A stretch of 9,673 bases of DNA from an uncultured Selenomonadaceae bacterium (lineage in GTDB: Bacteria; Bacillota; Negativicutes; Selenomonadales; Selenomonadaceae). The stretch covers positions 1-9,673 of the forward strand of contig CAJOPJ010000013.1 in assembly GCA_905236325.1 (NCBI GenBank). The letters are read 5' to 3'. Of this stretch, positions 1-5,483 are shown one piece after another. The notes beneath the pieces were generated by a model. It was not told the origin of the DNA. It was given only the letters and a program-made list of their open reading frames with translations, and did no database searches. The first letter of the stretch is position 1; every line of letters begins with the position of its first letter. The position numbers were made by a program, and so were the translations under genes.

Positions 1-780
1 GAAGGCGGTTGCTACGCTAAAGTTATTAATCTTGACAAAGACTCAGAACCAGATATCTACAATGCAATTCGCCGCGATGCACTGCTTGAAAATGTCACTG
101 TCGATAAAGATGGCAAGATTGACTTTGCTGATAAATCTGTAACTGAAAATACACGCGTCAGCTATCCTATCTACCACATCAAAAATATTGTGCGCCCTGA
201 CAGTCACGGTCCTGCTGCACAGTCTGTTATTTTCTTAAGCGCGGACGCTTTCGGCGTATTGCCGCCTGTTTCAATCCTTACGCCTGAACAAACTAAATAT
301 TATTTCCTCAGCGGCTTTACTGCGAAACTTGCAGGAACTGAACGCGGAATTACCGAACCTACTCCGACTTTCAGCGCATGTTTCGGACAAGCATTTTTGG
401 AATTACATCCGACAAAATATGCTGAAGAACTTGTTAAGCGTATGGAAAAATCCGGCGCAAAGGCTTATCTTGTCAACACAGGTTGGAATGGCACAGGCAA
501 ACGCATTTCAATTAAAGACACACGCGGAATCATTGACGCAATTTTGGGTGGCGCAATTAAATCTGCTCCAACTAAAAAACTCGAAATCTTCAACTTTGAA
601 ATTCCGACACAGCTTGAAGGCGTCGATACAAAAATTCTTGATCCGCGCGATACCTACGCAAATCCTGCTGATTGGGAAAAGAAAGCTAAAGACTTGGCAG
701 AACGCTTTATCAAGAACTTTAAGAAATATGAATACAATGAATCCGGCAAGGCACTTGTTCCTGCGGGTCCGCAGTTGTAA
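1..780 (+). CDS. pckA: Phosphoenolpyruvate carboxykinase (ATP), 3' part
   Basis: ATP-dependent PEP carboxykinase is a cytosolic enzyme that interconverts oxaloacetate + ATP and PEP + ADP + CO2. The gene is cut by the left window edge. The first base is codon position 1, and 259 residues remain of a protein that is normally about 530-540 residues. The visible part opens with EGGCYAK, the segment just after the metal-binding kinase-2 motif. It then shows NAIRRDALLENV (21-32), ENTRVSYP (49-56, holding the conserved substrate and nucleotide contact Arg), ADAFGVLPPVS (81-91), FTAKLAGTERG (106-116), NTGWNGTGKRI (159-169) and KILDPR (211-216), all close to E. coli PckA. The P-loop and the catalytic Lys/His region lie outside the window. 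The end is intact (TAA), and no terminator hairpin follows before serC, so read-through is possible. The identification is secure. Whether the enzyme runs toward PEP or toward oxaloacetate cannot be told from sequence. Confidence 0.97.
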   Translation, partial: EGGCYAKVINLDKDSEPDIYNAIRRDALLENVTVDKDGKIDFADKSVTENTRVSYPIYHIKNIVRPDSHGPAAQSVIFLSADAFGVLPPVSILTPEQTKYYFLSGFTAKLAGTERGITEPTPTFSACFGQAFLELHPTKYAEELVKRMEKSGAKAYLVNTGWNGTGKRISIKDTRGIIDAILGGAIKSAPTKKLEIFNFEIPTQLEGVDTKILDPRDTYANPADWEKKAKDLAERFIKNFKKYEYNESGKALVPAGPQL

Positions 781-810
781 TTGACATTTTTTCAAGTCGT
801 TAGACATTAG
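781..810 (+). promoter_or_regulatory. Possible serC promoter
   Basis: A perfect -35 hexamer TTGACA lies at 781-786, directly after the pckA stop. The -10 is poor: the best candidates are GACATT at 803-808 (16-bp spacer) or CATTAG at 805-810 (18-bp spacer), each only 3 of 6 matches and both inside the heptamer repeat. If used, transcription would start about 15-20 bases before the serC ATG. This could be chance in AT-rich DNA. Confidence 0.25.
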
Positions 811-824
811 TCGTTAGTCGCTAG
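797..824 (+). repeat. Four tandem 7-bp units ending in TAG
   Basis: Four contiguous heptamers are visible: TCGTTAG, ACATTAG, TCGTTAG and TCGCTAG. Since 7 is not a multiple of 3, the TAGs at 801, 808 and 815 fall in all three forward frames, so the array stops any translation coming from the left. It sits 10 bp before the serC ATG, where a ribosome site would be expected. Its function is unknown. It could be a spreading simple repeat or a family of intergenic elements. Confidence 0.7.
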
Positions 825-834
825 AAAATTTTTT

Positions 835-1920
835 ATGAAGCGTGTTTACAATTTTAATCCGGGACCTGCAACTTTGCCTTTGGAAGTTTTGCAGGAAGCG
901 CAAGCTGAGTTTTTAAATTTTGCTGACAGCGGTATGTCGATTATCGAAATCAGCCACAGATCTAAGCCTTATGAAAAAGTTCACAACCAAGCAAAGGCTG
1001 ACATTTTGGAATTGATGAAACTTTCGGCTGATGAATATGAAGTACTGTTTATTCAAGGCGGCGCAAGTTTGCAGTTTGCAATGATACCGATGAACTTTGC
1101 GACTAAACAAAATCCCGGCAACTACGCACTTAGCGGAACTTTTTCAAGTAACGCCTACAAGGAAGCTGAAATTTTAGGCGTTGGCGAAATTGCAGCCTCA
1201 ACTAAGGAAGAAAATTTTCGCCGTGTTCCAAGACAAGATGAACTGAAAATTTCAGACAACGCAGCTTACTTGCATCTTTGCTACAATAACACAATTTATG
1301 GCACAGAATATCATTACATTCCTGAAGTCAAAGTTCCGCTGTTTGCCGATATGTCAAGCGATATGTTAAGCCGTCCGATTGACTTTAGTAAATTTTCCTT
1401 AATCTACGCCGGCGTGCAAAAAAATCTTGGTCCTGCAGGCGTGGTTATTGTTGTTGCAAAAAAATCTTTGCTGGAACAAAGTCCTGACTATTTGCCGACA
1501 ATGTTGCGCTATGATACTTTCTACAAGAAAAATTCGCTTTACAACACGCCGCCGGCTTTTAGTATTTACATGGTCGGCAAAGTTGCGGCGTGGATTAAAA
1601 ATTTCGGCGGACTTGAGGAAATGGCTAAACGCAATGCAAAAAAAGCCGCGTTACTTTACGACGTGATTGACAGTTCAAATAATTTTTATCGCGGTCACGC
1701 AGAAAAAGATTCGCGGTCATTTATGAATGTAACTTTCCGCCTGCCGAGTGAAGAACTTGAAGCTAAATTTGTGGCTGAGGCTGCTGAAAATAATCTTTGC
1801 GGCGTTAAAGGGCACAGGTCAGTCGGCGGTATGCGTGCGTCAATTTACAACGCAATGACGCTTGAAGGCGTTTTGGCTTTGGCTGATTTTATGACAAAAT
1901 TTGCTAAAGCTAACGCTTGA
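835..1920 (+). CDS. serC: Phosphoserine aminotransferase
   Basis: SerC is a cytosolic PLP enzyme of serine biosynthesis (3-phosphohydroxypyruvate + glutamate to phosphoserine + 2-oxoglutarate), and in some bacteria it also acts in vitamin B6 synthesis. The length of 361 residues matches E. coli SerC (362). The N-terminus KRVYNFNPGPATLP is the family hallmark. Also visible are EISHRS (38-43, substrate-binding Arg42), IQGGAS (73-78, PLP phosphate), FADMSSD (170-176, Asp172 to the pyridine N), AGVQKNLGPAG (192-202, Schiff-base Lys196) and GHRSVGGMRASIYN (326-339, His327/Arg328). The ATG at 835 is the only start that gives the canonical N-terminus, since an in-frame TAG lies at 808. It has no recognisable ribosome site: the preceding bases are TAG, four A and six T. 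The next gene follows 10 bp after the stop and is probably co-transcribed. Confidence 0.97.
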   Translation: MKRVYNFNPGPATLPLEVLQEAQAEFLNFADSGMSIIEISHRSKPYEKVHNQAKADILELMKLSADEYEVLFIQGGASLQFAMIPMNFATKQNPGNYALSGTFSSNAYKEAEILGVGEIAASTKEENFRRVPRQDELKISDNAAYLHLCYNNTIYGTEYHYIPEVKVPLFADMSSDMLSRPIDFSKFSLIYAGVQKNLGPAGVVIVVAKKSLLEQSPDYLPTMLRYDTFYKKNSLYNTPPAFSIYMVGKVAAWIKNFGGLEEMAKRNAKKAALLYDVIDSSNNFYRGHAEKDSRSFMNVTFRLPSEELEAKFVAEAAENNLCGVKGHRSVGGMRASIYNAMTLEGVLALADFMTKFAKANA

Positions 1921-1930
1921 GGTGGTTTTG

Positions 1931-2698
1931 ATGACATTTCAAAAAAATTTTTTGCTGGCAATGGCATTGGCAAGTTTGCAAATTGTAAATCCTGTACAAG
2001 CAGCACAAATTGATAGAGATATTGCAATTTTGGCAGCTGAACAGGAAGGCGTTGAGGATTCAGAATTTGAAGAGCCGGCTGTTGAAGTTTATCAACCTGA
2101 ACAACCTGCTGAATCTGAACAACCTGAAAAACCTGCTGAGGAGGTAATTTCAACTGAAGTTGTCGAAGTGACTTTACAACCTGAACAATCTGAACAAACT
2201 GAACAGCCTTCTGAAAATGGACAAACTGCAGTTGAAAATCAGCCGGCTGAAAATGTTCAACCTGTTGGAATGCAAAATCCGATGATTGAATATGCAACAT
2301 TTGATGAACTTGCAAACGCGCTGAATTTTACGCCGCTGTATATTCCAAAAAAGTCCGGCTATATAATTACAAAAATGTTTGCAATCAGTGGAACGACTGC
2401 TGATATTCGATACAATCGACGCTGGGAGCCTAATGTTGAGTTGCAAATCAGGACTTACAAGCGTTTGGCAGAGGAGGAAGTTAAAGACATAAGCGGCGTT
2501 TATGGCGTGCGTTGGCGTATCGATACAACAAGCGGAACGACAGTTTATATTGCAAAAATTGATGAACACAATCAAGTTGCGGCGTGGAGTTCGGGCATTT
2601 ACACTTTTTCTGCTTATGTAAAAAATTTATCTTTCGCGGCGTTTCATTCGCTTGTTATTGATGAACTTGTTGATTTAACCCAACATTACTACAGGTAA
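1931..2698 (+). CDS. Exported protein with Pro/Glu/Gln-rich linker and unknown C-terminal domain
   Basis: This gene could not be named with confidence. The 255-residue product starts with a signal peptide: Lys5, a hydrophobic stretch about 7-22, and a likely cut in PVQAAQ near residue 24 or 25. An acidic linker follows (about 37-112) rich in Gln-Pro-Glu, with units such as QPEQPAESEQPEKPAEE and then EVISTEVVEV. A globular part covers about 115-255 (FDELANALNF at 124-133, LYIPKKSGYIITKMF at 136-150, then beta-rich segments). Its layout resembles DUF4367-type domains of exported Bacillota proteins, which is a weak inference. No catalytic motif or lipobox is seen. The ATG at 1931 is chosen because AGGTGG at 1920-1925, overlapping the serC TGA, is spaced 5 bases from it. 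An in-frame TTG at 1901 lies inside serC and lacks a signal-peptide start. The linker is shared, in protein and DNA, with the transpeptidase at 4314. Confidence 0.85.
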   Translation: MTFQKNFLLAMALASLQIVNPVQAAQIDRDIAILAAEQEGVEDSEFEEPAVEVYQPEQPAESEQPEKPAEEVISTEVVEVTLQPEQSEQTEQPSENGQTAVENQPAENVQPVGMQNPMIEYATFDELANALNFTPLYIPKKSGYIITKMFAISGTTADIRYNRRWEPNVELQIRTYKRLAEEEVKDISGVYGVRWRIDTTSGTTVYIAKIDEHNQVAAWSSGIYTFSAYVKNLSFAAFHSLVIDELVDLTQHYYR

Positions 2699-2701
2699 AA
2701 A

Positions 2702-3073
2702 TTATTTTGCGTCTTGGCTCAGGTCAGGGCGCAATTTTTGTGCTTCACCAAGATAAACATTGCAGATTTTTTCAGGTTCAATATTTGTATCAATTAAAAT
2801 TAAAACGCGCAAACACATTGGCATTGCGCCTTCAACGTCGGGTTCAACTGTATCTAACAGCGGCACCAGATTAAATTCCTGAATTTGACGCAAACCTGTC
2901 GTTGGGAAGGCGGCAGTTAAATCTTTTGTCATTGAAAAAATTATTGCGCTTACTTTGTCTGAATGAAAATTATTTAGCGCGAAAATTTTTGTTACCAATT
3001 TTTTTGCGCTTTGCCAAATATCATTTTTTGTATTTGTTTCAACGCAAATTGCGCCGCGTACGCCTCGAATCAT
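2702..3073 (-). CDS. aroH: Chorismate mutase, AroH type
   Basis: AroH rearranges chorismate to prephenate, the first committed step to Phe and Tyr. It is a cytosolic homotrimer with active sites at subunit interfaces. The product is 123 residues, against 127 for B. subtilis AroH, and aligns throughout: MIRGVRGA at the start, TKDLTAAFP (49-57), VEGAMPMCLRVLI (80-92), NVYLGEAQKLRPDLS (105-119). Active-site residues of the family are present with a -1 offset: Arg6 (Arg7), Phe56, Arg62, Glu77 (Glu78), Arg89 (Arg90) and Tyr107 (Tyr108). Bacillus Cys75 is replaced by Asp74. The start at 3073 is chosen because AAGGAG (3087-3082 on this strand) is spaced 8 bases from it. A longer frame starting at 3091 would begin before this site and overlap the upstream gene. 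The gene lies 14 bp after the ABC-F-like gene and is very likely co-transcribed with it. Confidence 0.95.
   Translation of the reverse strand: MIRGVRGAICVETNTKNDIWQSAKKLVTKIFALNNFHSDKVSAIIFSMTKDLTAAFPTTGLRQIQEFNLVPLLDTVEPDVEGAMPMCLRVLILIDTNIEPEKICNVYLGEAQKLRPDLSQDAK
2707..2739 (+). terminator. Candidate terminator between convergent operons
   Basis: TTGCGTC (2707-2713) pairs with GGCGCAA (2728-2734), giving 7 bp with one G-T pair around a 14-base loop, followed by five T. It would end the serC operon and lies inside the 3' end of aroH, because the two genes are only 3 bp apart. Read on the - strand the same stem is followed by AATAATTTTT, so it might also serve aroH. The large loop makes it a moderate to weak candidate. 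Confidence 0.35.
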
Positions 3074-3087
3074 AAAAATTTCTCCTT

Positions 3088-4164
3088 TCACTTGGAATTG
3101 TATTTTTCTTTAATTTGCTGAAGCACAGTTTCATTAGCCAAAAAATCTTCATAAGTACAAATTCTGTCTACAGTTCCACTTGGCGCAATGTCCATAATGC
3201 GATTGGCAACTGAAGTAACAAAAGTTCTGTCGTCGTCGGCAAAAAGTATCGTGCCGGGAAAATTTTTCAAGCCGTACTCCAATGCTTCAATCATTGGTAA
3301 ATCAAGGCAGGCAGTCGGACTATCCAAAATTAAAAAATTTGCGCCGCTTGATTGAAGTCTTTCCAGTTCAGATTTTGCAGCAGTGGCTGTAAAAACGCGT
3401 GGCATGTAAGCGACTTTAATATTTTTGCCAAAATGAACTTCGCCGTGAACTCCGCCGCCGGCAGTTTTGCCTTCTTCGAACGAACTGAATAAATCTTTAA
3501 GCAAGCGTTCTTTGCCGATTTTATTTTTGCCGACAAAAGCAACTTTTTGTCCTTGCCGAATTGTGAAATTTATGTGCTTAAAGATAGTTTCGCCGTCGCG
3601 GACTTTCAAGAGTTCCTCAACCTGCAAGGCAACAGGCGCAGTTAAATCTGTCGGTTCAAAATGTTCAGCGTCAGTTGGAAAATCTATTTTGTTTAGATTT
3701 TCGCCGCCGAGTCGAATAATATTTTTGCAGACGCTGTAAATAAAATATCTGTCACTGCCGGAAATTATTGTTGTCAGATTTTTATTTTCGCGTAGAAAAT
3801 TTATTAGCCATTGAACTCCGTCGGAGTCGAGATTTTTAGTTGGTTCATCCAAAAGCAAAATAATTTCCTCAACCTTCAAGCCGCGCATTGTGCGTTTTAA
3901 TTTTTCAATCGCGCTCATTTCTGCCATACGCAGTTCAGAAAAATCAGCTGAAATATTTCCTGTTACAGTGAAAACTTCGCCTTCAACTTTGATTTCGCCG
4001 GTTGTTGGCATAAGTCTTCCGGCAATAATATCAAGCAATGAAGATTTACCGCTGCCGGCTCCGCCAATGATTCCGATTTTGTCACCGCGTTCCAATTTAA
4101 AATTAACATCAGTAAAAATATCTTTACCTACAAGTTGCAAACTTAAATTTTTAACTTCAACCAT
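3088..4164 (-). CDS. Degenerate ABC-F-like protein with two nucleotide-binding domains
   Basis: The protein has two ABC domains in tandem and no membrane segments, so it is soluble and resembles ABC-F translation factors rather than a transporter. It is short (358 residues; ABC-F proteins are usually about 500-640). Counting from Met1 of the chosen start, domain 1 has a good Walker A (GGAGSGKS, about 34-41) and Walker B (LLLDEPT, about 103-109). Domain 2 has a damaged Walker A (GKNKIGKE, about 212-219, Glu in place of Ser/Thr) and LILDSPT (about 278-284), where Ser replaces the catalytic Glu. Neither domain has an LSGGQ signature. The switch His is lost in both (GSDRYF and DDDRTF in place of SHDRxF). 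The end, TVDRICTYEDFL, still recalls the ABC-F GxYxxF segment. The ATG at 4164 is preferred because AAAGGTGG ends 12 bases upstream. A GTG at 4179 overlaps that site. Function is unknown; a regulatory or structural role is possible. Confidence 0.8.
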   Translation of the reverse strand: MVEVKNLSLQLVGKDIFTDVNFKLERGDKIGIIGGAGSGKSSLLDIIAGRLMPTTGEIKVEGEVFTVTGNISADFSELRMAEMSAIEKLKRTMRGLKVEEIILLLDEPTKNLDSDGVQWLINFLRENKNLTTIISGSDRYFIYSVCKNIIRLGGENLNKIDFPTDAEHFEPTDLTAPVALQVEELLKVRDGETIFKHINFTIRQGQKVAFVGKNKIGKERLLKDLFSSFEEGKTAGGGVHGEVHFGKNIKVAYMPRVFTATAAKSELERLQSSGANFLILDSPTACLDLPMIEALEYGLKNFPGTILFADDDRTFVTSVANRIMDIAPSGTVDRICTYEDFLANETVLQQIKEKYNSK

Positions 4165-4235
4165 TTTTTTATTTTCCACCTTTCAGATTGAAAATATTCA
4201 CTAAAAAATTTTTTTTTCCTGTAAATTTTATTTCA

Positions 4236-4263
4236 TTGCAATTTCAAACTAATTGATTATAAT
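4236..4263 (+). promoter_or_regulatory. Candidate sigma-70-like promoter for the transpeptidase-polA operon
   Basis: TTGCAA (4236-4241) and a perfect TATAAT (4258-4263) are separated by 16 bp, which would give a leader of about 45 bases. The -35 lies in the 8-bp palindrome ATTGCAAT, and TTGCAAT recurs at 4274-4280 downstream of the -10. A second TATAAT at 4281-4286 has no good -35. The region is very AT-rich, so chance matches are likely. For the divergent ABC-F-like gene no convincing promoter was found. Confidence 0.5.
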
Positions 4264-4295
4264 TTGGCTACTTTTGCAATTATAATTTTTTATTT

Positions 4296-4301
4296 AGGAG
4301 G
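4296..4301 (+). promoter_or_regulatory. Ribosome binding site of the L,D-transpeptidase
   Basis: A perfect AGGAGG lies 12 bases before the ATG at 4314. This fixes the start and gives a protein with a proper signal peptide. The spacing is longer than usual but equals that of the ABC-F-like gene. Confidence 0.75.
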
Positions 4302-4313
4302 CAGCTAAATCAA

Positions 4314-5483
4314 ATGTTAAAATCCAAGTTATTACACAAATTGGCGGCAGTATTTTTAAGTCTGTCAATTGTTTTGTATGCGTCGAAAATTGCGGACGCA
4401 GCGGAAAACAATATGCGCATTGTTATAAATTCCGCAAGCAGAATTTTATCTCTGTACGAAGGCGACAAAAAAGTTGCAATTTATCCGCTCGGTCTTGGCA
4501 AAGTTCGCACGCCAACTCCGACAGGTTATTACAAAATCCGCACAAAAGAAGTCAATCCGCCATGGATAGATCCTTCACACCCTGAATATGAAGTTCCTTC
4601 CGGACCGAACAATCCGCTCGGCTATCGTTGGATGCAAATTCAAGGCAATTATGGTATTCACGGCACCAATAAGCCAAGCAGTATCGGCGGCTATGTTTCA
4701 AATGGCTGTATCAGAATGTTGGAAAAAGATGTTGAGGATTTATTCGACCGCGTGAAAATCGGTACGCCGGTTGAAATTACTTACAATCGCGTTGTTGTGG
4801 AAAAAAATTTGGACGACGAAGTTGTTTATTATATTTATCCCGATGGCTATCACTGGCAAAATTTAAATGTTCAAAATGTCCTGCGCTGGCTTGAAGCCTA
4901 TGAAGTTGCGCCTTTTGAAACTGATGAATCAATTGAACAAAAAATTAGACTTTCCGACGGCGAACCAACTTTCTTGGGCAAAATTTATGATATTGAAGTC
5001 AACGGCACAATTTTGGAACAACTTGAACGCGATGGCAGAATTTTTTATTCAAAAGCAATAGTCCGCGACGGCATAACTTATCTGCCTGCAGTTCCAATTG
5101 CTATGGCTTTAAAAACTAAGTTGGAATGGCACGCGTCAGAAAATATTTTGCGCACGGCAAATGGCGAATCTTCCGGCTTGGAACTTCGCAGACAACTTTA
5201 CATGAACGCCGAAGACTTACAAAATTTATTTGGCTTGCAAGGCGGACTTTCAAACAAAATTTTCAAAATCGGCGCAACTGAAATTCAACCTACTGAACCT
5301 ATCGAAACTGAAATTCCTGAGCAACCTATGCAACCTATGCAACCTGAACAACCTGAACAACCTGCTGAATCTGAATCTGAACAACCTGCAGAATCTGAAC
5401 CTGAACAACCTGCAGAAACTCAACCGACTGAAGAAGTAATTTCAGTTGAAGTTGTCGAGGAAGTTGTAGGTCAACCGCAATGA
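4314..5483 (+). CDS. Exported L,D-transpeptidase (YkuD) with copper-amine-oxidase-like domain
   Basis: L,D-transpeptidases act outside the membrane, where they make 3-3 peptidoglycan cross-links or attach proteins to the wall through an active-site Cys. The 389-residue product has a signal peptide (Lys3, Lys5, Lys9, hydrophobic core about 10-22, cut near IADAA at 26-30). A YkuD domain (about 34-157) follows, with PTPTGYYKI (67-75), IHGTNKP (115-121, His116) and SNGCIRM (129-135, nucleophile Cys132), so the catalytic core is intact. Residues about 222-310 look like a copper amine oxidase N-terminal-like domain (DGITYLPAVPIAMAL, then LEWHASENIL), often a wall or sugar-binding module in Bacillota. 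The tail (about 322-389) is Pro/Glu/Gln-rich, with the same PEQPAESE and EEVIS-x-EVVE elements as the exported protein at 1931. The stop overlaps the polA start by ATGA. The substrate peptide and exact role cannot be read from sequence. Confidence 0.93.
   Translation: MLKSKLLHKLAAVFLSLSIVLYASKIADAAENNMRIVINSASRILSLYEGDKKVAIYPLGLGKVRTPTPTGYYKIRTKEVNPPWIDPSHPEYEVPSGPNNPLGYRWMQIQGNYGIHGTNKPSSIGGYVSNGCIRMLEKDVEDLFDRVKIGTPVEITYNRVVVEKNLDDEVVYYIYPDGYHWQNLNVQNVLRWLEAYEVAPFETDESIEQKIRLSDGEPTFLGKIYDIEVNGTILEQLERDGRIFYSKAIVRDGITYLPAVPIAMALKTKLEWHASENILRTANGESSGLELRRQLYMNAEDLQNLFGLQGGLSNKIFKIGATEIQPTEPIETEIPEQPMQPMQPEQPEQPAESESEQPAESEPEQPAETQPTEEVISVEVVEEVVGQPQ

Noticed and set aside
1901..1930. Longer start of the exported protein at TTG 1901
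   Set aside because: It overlaps the serC end, lacks a ribosome site and adds residues before the signal peptide; AGGTGG at 1920-1925 points to the ATG at 1931.
1845..2575. Long open frames on the - strand opposite the exported protein
   Set aside because: They are Gln/Leu/Phe-rich mirror images of the Pro/Glu/Gln repeat, have no ribosome site and resemble no family.
4165..4179. GTG start at 4179 for the ABC-F-like gene
   Set aside because: The AAAGGTGG ribosome site overlaps this codon, leaving no spacing; the ATG at 4164 fits.
4264..4300. Similarity of the GCTACTTT...GCAAT segment to the palindrome at 9618-9654
   Set aside because: Only short AT-rich words are shared, and the 4264 copy does not form a comparable hairpin.
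5230..5439. Asn/Leu-rich open frame in the transpeptidase tail
   Set aside because: It is the frame-shifted reading of the CAACCTGAA repeat inside an intact gene.
5280..5470. CRISPR-like or minisatellite array
   Set aside because: The units are in-frame codons for Gln-Pro-Glu/Ala-Glu, with no spacers and no constant repeat.
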